Shown: positions 33,207 through 42,860, counted from the stretch's first letter. The stretch: DNA of 64,000 nucleotides from Tardiphaga alba (GCF_018279705.1 NZ_CP036498.1:3985001-4049000), one strand, 5' to 3'. Made by a program: numbers and translations. Notes: a model not told the origin generated them from the letters alone.

Positions 33207-33473
33207 ATGGCGAAGAAAGCGAAGAAGGCTAAGTCGGCGAAGAAGACCACCAAGAAGACGACGACGAAAAAGACGAAGAAGGCGGCCAAGCGCAAATACT
33301 CGAAGAGCGCCGGCAAGGAAGTCGAACGGGAGATGCACCGTACCAAGAAGGGGACGGCAAAGAGCGGCCCCGGCGGAAAAGGCGGCAAGGTGAAAAGCAA
33401 GAAGCAGGCTATCGCAATCGGCCTGTCCAAAGCCCGCAAAAAGGGCAAGAAAGTCCCGAAGAAAAAATCCTGA
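33207..33473 (+). CDS. Lysine-rich histone-like protein (DUF6496-like)
   Basis: The 88-residue protein begins with an Ala/Lys/Thr-rich repeat tail, then a more conserved part (KYSKSAGKEVEREMHRTKKG, KVKSKKQAIAIGLSKARKKG). The arrangement matches the DUF6496 small basic proteins of alphaproteobacteria, likely DNA- or RNA-binding. GAGG lies before the ATG. A strong terminator follows. Confidence 0.8.
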   Translation: MAKKAKKAKSAKKTTKKTTTKKTKKAAKRKYSKSAGKEVEREMHRTKKGTAKSGPGGKGGKVKSKKQAIAIGLSKARKKGKKVPKKKS

Positions 33474-33541
33474 CCGGAACGTGGTGTGATATGCGGGAGT
33501 TGGCTGTCCGGAGTGTCTTAGCCCTCCCGATATTCCCACCT

Positions 33542-33566
33542 GCCCCGCTTCGGCGGGGCTTTTCTT
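33542..33566 (+). terminator. Rho-independent terminator after the lysine-rich gene
   Basis: GCCCCGC-TTCG-GCGGGGC is followed by TTTTCTT, about 70 bp past the stop codon. Confidence 0.9.
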
Positions 33567-33678
33567 GCTTGCAAGGAACAGGTTGTGAAGGGCCGGATTG
33601 ACCACGTGAGCAGTCGATCCCTCTGCTCAGTGGGAGTAGCTCCGTCGTTCTGGTTGGTGCTCGGGCGGCGGGGTCCAC

Positions 33679-33852
33679 CTATCCATCGAGTTTCTTTCGG
33701 AAACCCATAGCCTGCCGGACATCGAGGATGGCCATGCGCAAGAGAGCTGAAGTGGTCTCCACCCCGGCCTCCACGGCCAGCACCTGAAGGTCACACAAGC
33801 TATCCTCCAGTTTCAGCAGCTTATCCCGCCTCTCCGCGTCCTCATCGCCCAT
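33679..33852 (-). CDS. Small hypothetical protein
   Basis: The 57-residue frame (MGDEDAERRDKLLKLEDSLC, LQVLAVEAGVETTSALLRM, DVRQAMGFRKKLDG) is a well-behaved helical sequence in the GC-rich codon style of the genome. Function unknown. Confidence 0.5.
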   Translation of the reverse strand: MGDEDAERRDKLLKLEDSLCDLQVLAVEAGVETTSALLRMAILDVRQAMGFRKKLDG

Positions 33853-34066
33853 GCCAGCCTCCGGTTTTCAGCGGATTACGCGTGACGAGGCCGCCGGTTT
33901 CAGGACTGGCGCATTTTGCCGCAATGCTCGCTATGCGGGAACGCCGTAGCAAGCGTCTGATTGATATTTGGGCGGGGTCGCTTCCGCCCCGGAAGCCCTG
34001 TCTGTCCGCAATTCCCCCGGGCGGCGGGGTTTCTGTTGAAACCATTCCGACGATTGTACGTCTCTT

Positions 34067-34094
34067 GGTTGAGCGGTCCCCAACCCGCTCAACC
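34067..34094 (+). other. Perfect 10-bp stem-loop
   Basis: GGTTGAGCGG and CCGCTCAACC pair with an 8-base loop. No T-run follows, but a second hairpin starts 13 bases later. Together they may be the 3' part of a small structured RNA. Confidence 0.45.
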
Positions 34095-34106
34095 CTCAGC
34101 CTGGTT

Positions 34107-34134
34107 GAAAGCCCCGTTGCCCCAGCGGGGCTTT
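34107..34134 (+). terminator. Terminator-like hairpin
   Basis: AAAGCCCCG and CGGGGCTTT pair with a short loop, and the arm ends in TTTC. It looks like a weak intrinsic terminator, with no protein gene just upstream. Confidence 0.55.
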
Positions 34135-34530
34135 CGCTCGTTAGGACAAAGAAAAGGCCCCCTGGGGAAGGCGCCTTGCAACTTGGAGGGTTGAGCAGCG
34201 GGCATGCTGCGGAGGTTATAGGCTGCGCGCTTCTGCGAGCGCATCAGGAGTCGGAGGGCAACCGACAAAGGGGTTTAGCCGCCCGTTCTGGCGAACCTTG
34301 CCACCGCCGCCGCCCGCCGCTTCTACGGCGTTCTCAGATGCTGCGGAGGCAAGACACAGGGCTTGATGATACGGGTGCAACGAGACTGCAACGGCGCGTT
34401 AAATGACCGGGCTGATTTTTCAGCACTTTTAGCCATCGTTACGCACCGTTGCCCGGAGCGATTGTTGAGTGTTTTCAATCTCAAAGACGATAGAGAATTT
34501 GGTCGGTCCAGAAACTCTCGACTAGCGCAG

Positions 34531-35073
34531 CTATTTCACGCGGCTGATCGTGTTAGGCGATACATTGTAGGTGCGAGCAATCTCTCGAACGGACTCGCCC
34601 TGCGCCTTCCGATCGCGAACTTCGCGCTGCTGGTGAGCTGTAAGCTTATGTTTTCGCCCCATTCGCACACCACGTGCCTTCGCACGATCTCTTCCCTCGG
34701 TCGTGCGAGCTTTGATTAGCTCACGTTCGAATTCGGCGAGGCCGCCAATCACCGTTAACATTAGCCGGCCGGCTGGAGTGGTCGTGTCTGCCCATTGCTC
34801 AGCCAGGGACAGAAACGATGCGCCACGGTCGGCGATGGCTTTTAAAATGGTGAGTAAGTCGATTGTTGAGCGGGCTAGCCGGTCAAGGCGTGTGACGACG
34901 AGGACGTCGCCCTGCCCGAGCGATGACAAAAGCTTCGCCAGCGCTTGCCGGTCCGACTTAGCGCCACTTGCTGTTTCCTGAACAACCCGACCGCAACCCG
35001 CAGCCTTCAACTGAACGGCCTGATTATCCGATGATTGGCCTGTGGTGCTAACTCGCGCGTAACCGATTTTCAT
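34531..35073 (-). CDS. Serine recombinase (resolvase/invertase family)
   Basis: The 180-residue protein has the catalytic N-terminal domain (IGYARVSTTGQ with the nucleophile Ser, DVLVVTRLDRLARS, AGRLMLTVIGGLAEFERELI) and a C-terminal Hin-like helix-turn-helix (LTAHQQREVRDR, REIARTYNVSPNTISR). Such small enzymes resolve or invert DNA between short sites. It sits near the right side of the element, but no crossover sites were identified. Confidence 0.92.
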   Translation of the reverse strand: MKIGYARVSTTGQSSDNQAVQLKAAGCGRVVQETASGAKSDRQALAKLLSSLGQGDVLVVTRLDRLARSTIDLLTILKAIADRGASFLSLAEQWADTTTPAGRLMLTVIGGLAEFERELIKARTTEGRDRAKARGVRMGRKHKLTAHQQREVRDRKAQGESVREIARTYNVSPNTISRVK

Positions 35074-35284
35074 GTCGAATTATGACACGGATATATGACA
35101 CAGTCAATCCTTTGAAATGTTTGTGGCTCGGCTGCGTGTCATTTTTGTTGATTTATGGAGCAGGCAGCGAGGCGCCTAATGCCCGCCCTCGCCCCCAAAA
35201 GGAGGCAAACGCGCGCCAAGGCCCACTTTGCACCATCAATGGACGTTTCGGGCTCCAGGTCTAATGAGCGCTTGGAGGCCTGGA

Positions 35285-36322
35285 TCACGCGTCAAATGAC
35301 AAGACGATCTTGCCGAAATGACTTCCGTTCTCCATTTCCTCGATCGCTCTTCTCGCCTCTGTCCACGGCATGACGCGATCGATCACGGGACGAATCTGAT
35401 GAAGGGCCAAAGCGCGGCACATGGCCTCGAACATTTCCCGGGACCCGACAGAGAGGCCCTGCACTCGTGCGGAAGTTCCGATCATTACTGACGCCGATAA
35501 CTTCGCGGGCGGTGCCGTCGCATCCGTCAGCACACCGATTACGGCAATGTGGCCGGCGAGACGGACCGACTTCAAGCTCTCGCTCAGTGTTCCCGCGCCG
35601 CCCACCTCCATGACAAAGTCCGCCCCGCGACCGTTTGTGAAATCGCGAACGGCCTTGTGCCATTCGGGCGTGCGTTTGTAGTTCACCACGTGGCTCGCGC
35701 CGAGTTGCTCTGCCCGAGCCAGCTTCTCGTCAGACGACGAGGTGACGATTGTGCGCAGCCCCGCCGCGCGAGCGAACTGCAGACCGAAGATCGAGACGCC
35801 TCCGGTTCCTTGAAGCACGACGGTATCCCCTGGCTCGAGGCGCGCATCGACAAACATTGCCCGCCATGCGGTGAGCGCTGCACATGGCAACGTGGCAACT
35901 TCCTGATCGGACAGATAATCAGGCACCTTGGATACAGCGATTTCCGGAAAGAGCGCTAAGTCGCGTCCCGCTCCTTCAGCGCCTGGAGACCCCAGTGGCC
36001 CCTCGCGCTTAGCGGGCGTCGGTGGGCCTCCGTCCCAGTTGGGAAAGAACAGGGTCGAGACGCGATCACCAACCGCGACCCGCGTCACGCCTGCGCCGAC
36101 AGCCTCGACGATGCCGCAACCGTCGGAAAAAGGAACAACCGGCGGCGCATCCTTCCCGCCCGCCGAATAGCCACCCTTCGCGATGATGACCGTGTCTCGG
36201 AAGTTCAGCGAGATCGCCCGCATCCGGACAACGATTTCGCCATGAGCAGGCTTCGGGTCTGGCCGCTCGACTATGTTCAAGTTGTTCGATCCCCAAGGAT
36301 ACGAAAGCTCGATAGCGCGCAT
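35285..36322 (-). CDS. MDR-superfamily NAD(P)-dependent oxidoreductase (quinone-reductase-like)
   Basis: The 345-residue protein has the GroES-like N-terminal domain (SLNFRDTVIIAKGGY) and a Rossmann domain (VLQGTGGVSIFGLQFARAAG). The structural-zinc Cys cluster is absent, and the catalytic position is the NFRD type rather than a zinc ligand, which fits zinc-free quinone oxidoreductases. It reads in the same direction as the TRAP genes but is separated from them by 500 bp. Substrate unknown. Confidence 0.9.
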   Translation of the reverse strand: MRAIELSYPWGSNNLNIVERPDPKPAHGEIVVRMRAISLNFRDTVIIAKGGYSAGGKDAPPVVPFSDGCGIVEAVGAGVTRVAVGDRVSTLFFPNWDGGPPTPAKREGPLGSPGAEGAGRDLALFPEIAVSKVPDYLSDQEVATLPCAALTAWRAMFVDARLEPGDTVVLQGTGGVSIFGLQFARAAGLRTIVTSSSDEKLARAEQLGASHVVNYKRTPEWHKAVRDFTNGRGADFVMEVGGAGTLSESLKSVRLAGHIAVIGVLTDATAPPAKLSASVMIGTSARVQGLSVGSREMFEAMCRALALHQIRPVIDRVMPWTEARRAIEEMENGSHFGKIVLSFDA

Positions 36323-36826
36323 GCGATCTTCTCCAGTTCGTCGTTTGAAAGGCCATTTTGCCTCAGGTAGGTAGACCGCCTCAATGCCGCCCGGAGCTCA
36401 TCCCAGTAAGTGGAATGATATATCAAGGAGCCGACTGCGGCGGTCTTTCCGGTTTCGCGTCGCGACAGCAACGCATCAGTACGCGCGGCCACTGCCCAGA
36501 ACCTTCGAAAGCTGGCAAAACTGATCCCGCCAGCGGATCCGATGCACATCTGAACTGGGACAGATACCTGCACGCCGCTCACTTGCGCACGGGCCGATGG
36601 CCAACTGGCTGACTTCTTCCACACAATCCGCCAAGAGCGGCCCCACCTCATTCTTTAGGCGGCAAGTGCGGCTTTCGGTCGTTCAAAACCATTTCGGAAA
36701 GCCCGACGCGCCGCAGCGGGACTCTCAGGTAATGCCACAATGGATGATGGGACGCCTCCCGATTGAGCAATACTCAGCTAACCTGCCGCTTTCCCCAATC
36801 CGTTTGCTCGAATTCGTGAAGGGACG
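36323..36826. other. Intergenic region containing repeat copy B
   Basis: About 500 bases without a convincing gene. It contains the 53-bp repeat copy at 36437-36489. A minus-strand frame (…LLSRRETGKTAAVG…) passes through the repeat, but its start and end are not credible as a gene. Confidence 0.5.
36437..36489 (+). repeat. 53-bp direct repeat, copy B
   Basis: About 87% identical, ungapped, to 22355-22407 in the same orientation. The two copies bracket 14 kb of mobile DNA. See findings. Confidence 0.7.
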
Positions 36827-38149
36827 CTACTTTACCGGACCAAAGAACAGGTTCGGGAAATACAGCGCGATGTCTGGATACAAGATGATGATGAGGACGC
36901 CGAGCATCGTCACGAGCACATATGGAATGACCGACCAATAGATGTCGCTCATGGTGACTTCCGGCGGTGCAACGCTCTTTAGATAGAACAGGTTGAACCC
37001 GAATGGCGGCGTCATGTACCCGATTTCCATCATGATGATGAAAATCACGCCGAACCAGATCGCATCAAATCCATAGGACTGAACGACCGGGAGGAACACC
37101 GGCAGCGTGATCAGCATAATGCCGACCGGGTCGAGCACCATTCCGAGGATCAGCAGCACGACGAGCATGAATGCCAGCGCCCCCCATTTGCCGCCCGGCA
37201 CCAGGGTCATCAGGTGGTTCATCAACTCATTGGCTCCGAGGGTCGTATAGGCCGTCGAAAAGGCATGCGCCGCGAACAGTATCCACATCACCAGGGCAGT
37301 GAGCCGCAGCGTCTGGATTGCGGCGTCGCTTAGCACGGCGACCGTCAGTTTGCGATGGACCGCAGAGGCTACCAGCGCACCGAACACGCCGAGCGCAGCC
37401 GCTTCGGTCGGCGTCGCGAACCCGCCGAAGATGGCGCCGAGTACAAGAAACACGATGAAGAGCGGCAGGAATACAGCCTTTAGCGACTCCAGCTTCAGGC
37501 GCCAGTCGCCCCGCTCCTCTACCGGCAGCGCCGGCGCAAGCGATGGCTGAAGCCAGGCGCGGACCCCGATATAAATCGACACCAGCGCGAACAGCAGAAT
37601 TCCAGGGCCGATGCCTGATGCGAAGAGGCGCCCGACCGAGACCTCGGTGAGCATGGCATAGAGCACCATCAGGATCGACGGCGGAATGAGGATGCCCCAG
37701 CCACCGCCGCAATTGATCGCACCCACCGCAAGGCGCTTGTCATAGCCGCGCTCAAGCATTCGCGGCAGCGCGATTGTGCCCATGGTGACCACAGCGGCGC
37801 CGCTGATGCCGCTCATCGCGGCGAACACCGCGCAGATCGCGACGGTCCCGATGGCAAGGCCGCCGCGAAAGCCGCCGAACCAGACATGCATCATCCGGTA
37901 CAGATTATTGGCGACGCCGGATTTCTCCAGCAGCATCGCCATGAAAACATACATCGGGATGGCGATGAGCGTGAAACTCATCATCGAGTCCCAGAACTTG
38001 GACGCTACGATATAGAAGCCGACCGGCCCCATCGTGAAATACAGGAAGATGCAGGAGATGCCGCCCAGGGTGAAGACGAGCGGAGTTCCGACAAAAAGGA
38101 AGAATAGCAGAGAGCCGAAGAACAGCAGTGTGAGAAGCTCGACTGACAC
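36827..38149 (-). CDS. TRAP transporter large permease (DctM)
   Basis: The 440-residue protein has about 12 hydrophobic helices and the DctM markers (AAMSGISGAAVVTMGTIALP, GGWGILIPPSILMVLYAML, EIGYMTPPFGFNLFYLKSVA). It forms the transport channel, using an ion gradient to move a substrate-loaded receptor's ligand. It starts 15 bp downstream of the DctQ stop. Its N-terminal region (GTPLVFTLGG) and length are normal. Confidence 0.95.
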   Translation of the reverse strand: MSVELLTLLFFGSLLFFLFVGTPLVFTLGGISCIFLYFTMGPVGFYIVASKFWDSMMSFTLIAIPMYVFMAMLLEKSGVANNLYRMMHVWFGGFRGGLAIGTVAICAVFAAMSGISGAAVVTMGTIALPRMLERGYDKRLAVGAINCGGGWGILIPPSILMVLYAMLTEVSVGRLFASGIGPGILLFALVSIYIGVRAWLQPSLAPALPVEERGDWRLKLESLKAVFLPLFIVFLVLGAIFGGFATPTEAAALGVFGALVASAVHRKLTVAVLSDAAIQTLRLTALVMWILFAAHAFSTAYTTLGANELMNHLMTLVPGGKWGALAFMLVVLLILGMVLDPVGIMLITLPVFLPVVQSYGFDAIWFGVIFIIMMEIGYMTPPFGFNLFYLKSVAPPEVTMSDIYWSVIPYVLVTMLGVLIIILYPDIALYFPNLFFGPVK

Positions 38150-38164
38150 GATGGGTCCGTTCGT

Positions 38165-38707
38165 TCAATGAGTGGGATCGTCGGAGGCCTGCTTGCCGAA
38201 CGTGACCGGATCGTTCTCCACCCCTTTCACAGTGCGGATGTCCGATACTGTTCGCACGATCCCCTGCAGAAGCAGGAGGATGCCGGCGACCGGAATGATG
38301 ATCTTTACAGGCCAGATATAAGGATCCCAGATACTCGACGACGTCTCTAGCTGCGCCGCCGATTCCCAGGCCATATCGATACCCTGATAGATCAGCACGC
38401 CCATGAAAATGTAGAACAGAAACGATGTCGCGAGATCGACGATAGCCTTCTTCACGCGATTAAAGCGGCCATAGATGATGTCGACATTGACATGCGCGCG
38501 TTCAACCAACAGATAGCCGCCCGCGATGACAGCATAGACGCCGAAAATGAGCTGGGCAAATTCCGCCGTCCAGATCGCGGCCCGACCCACCACATAGCGC
38601 ATGACGACATCGGCGAGCAGAAGGACGAACATCGGCACGATCAGCCATGAGGCAACCCGTCCGATCACCGCATTCAGCGATGTCACAGCTCTGGCCAGTT
38701 TCAGCAT
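38165..38707 (-). CDS. TRAP transporter small permease (DctQ)
   Basis: The 180-residue protein has four membrane helices and the DctQ pattern (LLLADVVMRYVVGRAAIWTA, ERAHVNVDIIYGRF). The start at 38707 follows the conserved N-terminus. It is the small membrane partner of DctM. Confidence 0.93.
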   Translation of the reverse strand: MLKLARAVTSLNAVIGRVASWLIVPMFVLLLADVVMRYVVGRAAIWTAEFAQLIFGVYAVIAGGYLLVERAHVNVDIIYGRFNRVKKAIVDLATSFLFYIFMGVLIYQGIDMAWESAAQLETSSSIWDPYIWPVKIIIPVAGILLLLQGIVRTVSDIRTVKGVENDPVTFGKQASDDPTH

Positions 38708-38811
38708 CTCGTCATCCGAACCTCTTGAGCGGCAGCGGGGATGCGGATCGAACCCGCCTCCCCTGCGCGCAGCCATGTATGCTCGCGGTGATGTCATCGA
38801 CAGGTCCGTCG

Positions 38812-39861
38812 TCAGACGTAGCCGAGGTCGCCCCTCAGCTTGTTCATCGCTTCGGCGCCTGCTGCCGCGATGGGCCCCTTGTCGATCTCTTTCTGCATGA
38901 TGACCTTGGAGGCTTCGGAAAGTTTCTTCAGAACGTCATCGGGAAAACGGACGACCTCGACATTCATCTTTGCCCGGCCCGTGCTCAGGGCCACGGCTTC
39001 CTGCTGTAGGTATTCGATCGTCCGCCGGTAATAGCGCTCCTCAACGAGGGACGTCAGGATGAGCCGAAGATCGGCGGGAAGCTTGTTCAGCGCCGCCAGA
39101 TTGAAGACATAGACGTCGTTCGTGAAGCCCAGTGCAGGCTTCATGTGAAATGGCGCGACTTCCCAGAACTTCATCGACAACGCACCAACCGCAGCGCCCC
39201 AATGGGCACCATCGACCACCCCCGTCGACATTGCCTGATAGATCTCGGGCCCGGCGACTTGCTGCGGCGCCATTCCTGCTGCGGCAAGATATTCAAGCAT
39301 CGTCCCCGCGGAACGAACCTTTAACGAGCCAAGATCCGCGACCGACGTGATCTTTTTCTTCAACACGATCTCTGTCGGATAAGCCTTGTCCCCGAGCATC
39401 ATCACACCTTTCGGCTGCAGCTCGTCATTCACCATCTTCTCGATGCCGAGATTTTTGGTGACATGCATCATTTCCCAGCTCTCGCGCAGCGCACCCGGGA
39501 CGCCGTAATACAGGCCCATCGCCTGCGCCTCGCCGAGCACATAGCCGGGTGAGATCGTCCCCATCGGCACGACCCCGCGGCGCACGATATTGTAGATCTC
39601 GCGATCCTTGGCGATCTCGCCGGCACCGAACAATTCAAGCTTGAAGCGGCCGCCGGTTCGCTGCTCAAGCTCCTTCTGCAACACGACGAGACTGTCGTTG
39701 TAAGACCCCGACGCCTTTGGCCAATGCGCCTGTACCTTCCAGGACACTTTCTCCTGAGCGTTGGCCGAGCTTACAATCGCAGGCAATGTCAATGCCGCTG
39801 CCGCTGCCAGCGATCCCCCCACAAGGTTACGTCGGTTGATCGTCTTGCCATGTTCGGGCAT
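38812..39861 (-). CDS. TRAP transporter substrate-binding protein (DctP family)
   Basis: The 349-residue protein has a Tat-like signal (NRRNLVGGSLAAAAALTLP, cleavage at ANA-QEK) and the DctP fold (FGAGEIAKDREIYNIVRRGV, STGVVDGAHWGA, PLGF-like). The acid or other small ligand cannot be deduced. It is the first gene of the TRAP operon (P, Q, M order on the minus strand). Confidence 0.95.
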   Translation of the reverse strand: MPEHGKTINRRNLVGGSLAAAAALTLPAIVSSANAQEKVSWKVQAHWPKASGSYNDSLVVLQKELEQRTGGRFKLELFGAGEIAKDREIYNIVRRGVVPMGTISPGYVLGEAQAMGLYYGVPGALRESWEMMHVTKNLGIEKMVNDELQPKGVMMLGDKAYPTEIVLKKKITSVADLGSLKVRSAGTMLEYLAAAGMAPQQVAGPEIYQAMSTGVVDGAHWGAAVGALSMKFWEVAPFHMKPALGFTNDVYVFNLAALNKLPADLRLILTSLVEERYYRRTIEYLQQEAVALSTGRAKMNVEVVRFPDDVLKKLSEASKVIMQKEIDKGPIAAAGAEAMNKLRGDLGYV

Positions 39862-40080
39862 CGAGGCGTCCTCCTGAATTTCTCGTCGAGCGAGACATGT
39901 TTATTTTTCGAAATCAGATCATGCGATCCAAGGCGAAGTCAACATACTGACCAATGAGATAACTTCTCTCTCGTTGGAAGGATCGGTGATTGCTGCGAGG
40001 TTTGGCATGCATGCGCTGATACATCGCACCGAACGTCGATCTATGTTGCTTCACCTCGGAAGGATGCGTCGGCTGCGAGT

Positions 40081-40296
40081 TCATGCTGCGTTGCTGGCAA
40101 AATCGCAGCAGGTCCGGTTCAGCCAGTCACAAATCAACTGAGCCTCTCCTCGCAGGATGGCATCGCCCTGCCCTTGGATAACCGGCACGATCGTGTCGCC
40201 TTCCTTGTCCCATATTTTCCAGCAATCAGCCTGACGACGCACCTCAAACCGATCGGGCGGCTGCAGAATGTGTTGATGGTCTACGAATCTATCCAC
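40081..40296 (-). CDS. Small hypothetical protein
   Basis: The 71-residue frame (RFEVRRQADCWKIWDKEGDT, GEAQLICDWLNRTCCDFASN) overlaps the end of the large channel gene by 8 bp. It could be co-translated with it. No family is recognised. Confidence 0.45.
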   Translation of the reverse strand: MDRFVDHQHILQPPDRFEVRRQADCWKIWDKEGDTIVPVIQGQGDAILRGEAQLICDWLNRTCCDFASNAA

Positions 40297-42817
40297 TCGC
40301 CCCCTCGCTCTTGGAGTCAGGTTTTCCCGCCTGATGAAAGATCGCCTCGATCCGATCGAGGTCGCGCAGTCGGAGATCGCGCTGCGCTAACGGGATCTCG
40401 ATGCCTTCGCGCCTGAATCGTCTCAGTATCTCCAACCGGACGTCATTGGCGACGCCCGCATCGGTGCTGATATTGCCGACATGGAAGAACACGGTGAATT
40501 CCAGCGCATCCGCGCCAAAATTGCCAAGAATTGCGAAAGGCTCGGGCGTCTTCAGTGCCCGCTCGTGTTGGCCGACGATATCGAGCAGGATGGCGATGAC
40601 CTGATCGGGGTCCGTGTCATATGCGGTGCCAACCATGACCGACAGGCGGGCGGAATAGCTGCCGTGCATCCAGTTGACGACCTGGCCGCTGATGAGATCA
40701 GCATTTGGCACGATGACCGAAACATTGTCGTAGGTCGCGATCTCGGTGGCGCGGACATTAATGCGTTTGACGACGCCCATACGGGCACCAACCTCGATCC
40801 GGTCCCCAACCTTGATGGGTCGCTCGACCAACAAGATCAATCCCGAGACGAAGTTGTTGATGATGGACTGCAGACCGAAGCCGATGCCGACAGACAGCGC
40901 GCCCGCGACGATCGCGATGTTCTGCAGGTTGAGGCCGACATATGACAGCGCGACAATCACAGCCAGGATGATGCCGAGATAGCCGACGCCGGTGCGGATC
41001 GAACTGCGGACGCCGAGATCCAGATTGGTTTCGGGAAGGAAGCGGCCATCGAGCCATCGTTGCAACGCCCTTGTCGCTGCCATGCCAACGATCAGAACGA
41101 CGATGGCGCCGAGAATGGCCGAAGGCGAGATGGTGAATTGCCCGATCGAGAAGCCGAAGAAAGCCGAAGAGACGGAGCCGAGAACATCATCGGAGTTGAT
41201 GCCCCATGTGGCCAGCACCGCGAACGCGGCCATGCCGATCAGGGCCAGTTGCAGCAATCCGCTGATCAGCGTAGCGATTTGACGGACCGCCGCATTGCCC
41301 AGACCGGCAGTCTGCCGGAGAAACCGTCCTGTCCGCCCCTGGAAGGCGAAGGTTGCGCTGACGAGCGCGTCACTGAGCTGGCTCAGCAGGATCAGGCTCA
41401 TCAGCACCGCGCAGATGATCGTCATTTCCCCGGTCACGAAGCGCGCAAAGGCCACATATCCGCTCATGGCGGCGAGGACCGTGGCCACGGCCGCCAGCCA
41501 TCCGAGCGGAATGAGTAGCCGCCACGCCGAGCGACCGCGAAGATCCGCAGCGGCCGTTTCATCCTCATCGGTCGTGGCCGGCGCAAATGCACGCAACACC
41601 GCGATAAACAGGAAGGCCTTGATCAAAGCGATGCTGGCCTGACTAAAGGTCAACAGCGCGGTCGGTGCCGCGATCGTTCGATTGGTCGCGTCGATGAGCA
41701 CGCCGGCGGCCGCGGCAAAACCGAGCAAGACGGCCAACGGCACGACTCCCTCGGCGACGGCATCTTCGATTTCGATCAATCGCCATGATGGACGTCCCGG
41801 TGCCAGCACAGCGGTCGCAAGGCTGGAGAAAAATGCCGCAAATGTCGTTCCCACGAAAAGTGCGCGGACGATTCCGGCAACATCGAGTGGCAGCACGCCG
41901 AGCGCGATCAAGGCGTGATAAAGCACAAGTAGCGCGACACCGGGGATCACAGTGCCAACGAAAACAATCGCCGCCGCACTGCCTGCCTTGCGCAATTCCG
42001 GCAGAGTGGCGACTTGCGGGTCGCGCGACGTCCAGCGCGACTGCCAACGGCGGCCGGGCGGAAGAAAGAATCCCAAGACAACAAGAGCCGCGATCGCAAC
42101 GCCCGAGAAAGCACGCAACGGCTGCGACGCGAGACTGTTGACCCAGCGTGACACAAGCTCGCGCAGTTGCGAGACGGAGTCGGGAACGGTCGCGGCAAGG
42201 TCCAGCCAGAATGAAGGGTTCAGAACGCTGGGCGAGCGTTCTGTAACTGAGTCCGTGAAAATTGCGCGGCGACGGTCCGAGATGGCGTCAGAAACTTGCT
42301 GCGCGCGCACGTTCAGCAGTCTGGCCTGTTGAACGATTCCTTGTTGCGCCACTTTCTCCGCCAAAAGCTTGGCGCGCTCCAGCTTGATGTCATCGGACTG
42401 CGATGCCGTATCCGCTGCGCTCGGCGCCAGTTCCGCAGCGCGTTGCGTGACTTCGTCAAGTTTTGGCGTCATTTCACCGATGAGTTCGCGGACACCTGCT
42501 TGAACGAGACCAGCGCGATCGCGCAGGTCATCGAGCGTTGTCTCGGAAATCACGCGAAATCGGAGCGCCTGCTCCGCCGTGTCCAATGCCTCCTTCCAGG
42601 AATTCAACTTGCCTTGAGCATCGGGAAACACCGGCGCTGGAACTGTCGGAAGATCTTCGTCTCGTTTTGGAGAGACCGCTTCCTTAGCCGAGGTTGTAGG
42701 TGCGGCTTGGGATTCGCCCGGCGCGGCAGCGGCTGGAGAAACCCTGCCATCCAACCCAAAGGGCGATGGCGATACAAGCAGAAGGACCGCGATTACAACG
42801 AGCCGCGAAAGATTCAT
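40289..42817 (-). CDS. Large MscS-family mechanosensitive channel with DUF3772 N-terminal region
   Basis: The 842-residue protein has a signal peptide, a periplasmic helical region (DUF3772-like, with SWKEALDTAEQALRFRVISE), about 11 membrane helices and a MscS pore/beta-domain (GALSVGIGFGLQSIINNFVS, ERPIKVGDRIEVGARMGVVK). This matches MscK/YbiO-type large channels that protect against osmotic downshock. It is divergent from no close partner; the promoter lies in the gene-free region upstream. Confidence 0.92.
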   Translation of the reverse strand: MNLSRLVVIAVLLLVSPSPFGLDGRVSPAAAAPGESQAAPTTSAKEAVSPKRDEDLPTVPAPVFPDAQGKLNSWKEALDTAEQALRFRVISETTLDDLRDRAGLVQAGVRELIGEMTPKLDEVTQRAAELAPSAADTASQSDDIKLERAKLLAEKVAQQGIVQQARLLNVRAQQVSDAISDRRRAIFTDSVTERSPSVLNPSFWLDLAATVPDSVSQLRELVSRWVNSLASQPLRAFSGVAIAALVVLGFFLPPGRRWQSRWTSRDPQVATLPELRKAGSAAAIVFVGTVIPGVALLVLYHALIALGVLPLDVAGIVRALFVGTTFAAFFSSLATAVLAPGRPSWRLIEIEDAVAEGVVPLAVLLGFAAAAGVLIDATNRTIAAPTALLTFSQASIALIKAFLFIAVLRAFAPATTDEDETAAADLRGRSAWRLLIPLGWLAAVATVLAAMSGYVAFARFVTGEMTIICAVLMSLILLSQLSDALVSATFAFQGRTGRFLRQTAGLGNAAVRQIATLISGLLQLALIGMAAFAVLATWGINSDDVLGSVSSAFFGFSIGQFTISPSAILGAIVVLIVGMAATRALQRWLDGRFLPETNLDLGVRSSIRTGVGYLGIILAVIVALSYVGLNLQNIAIVAGALSVGIGFGLQSIINNFVSGLILLVERPIKVGDRIEVGARMGVVKRINVRATEIATYDNVSVIVPNADLISGQVVNWMHGSYSARLSVMVGTAYDTDPDQVIAILLDIVGQHERALKTPEPFAILGNFGADALEFTVFFHVGNISTDAGVANDVRLEILRRFRREGIEIPLAQRDLRLRDLDRIEAIFHQAGKPDSKSEGASG

Positions 42818-42860
42818 GGGTGATCCAAAGGCTTAGAGATTCTGAATGCGCGAGCCGGGA

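Larger units (their letters stand above)
33853..34530. other. Gene-poor stretch with stacked hairpins
   Basis: I see no convincing protein gene in about 680 bases. Open frames on both strands have no family-like features. Hairpins occur near 33975 (GGGCGG/CCGCCC), 34067-34094 and 34107-34134. The region could carry a small RNA and the 3' flank of the resolvase gene. Confidence 0.5.

Noticed and set aside
33882..34406. Plus-strand frame of 174 codons
   Set aside because: It crosses several hairpins and a terminator-like stem and shows no family features.
36277..36651. Minus-strand frame of 124 codons through repeat copy B
   Set aside because: Start and end are arbitrary; it overlaps the MDR gene start, and only the repeat part is conserved in the window.
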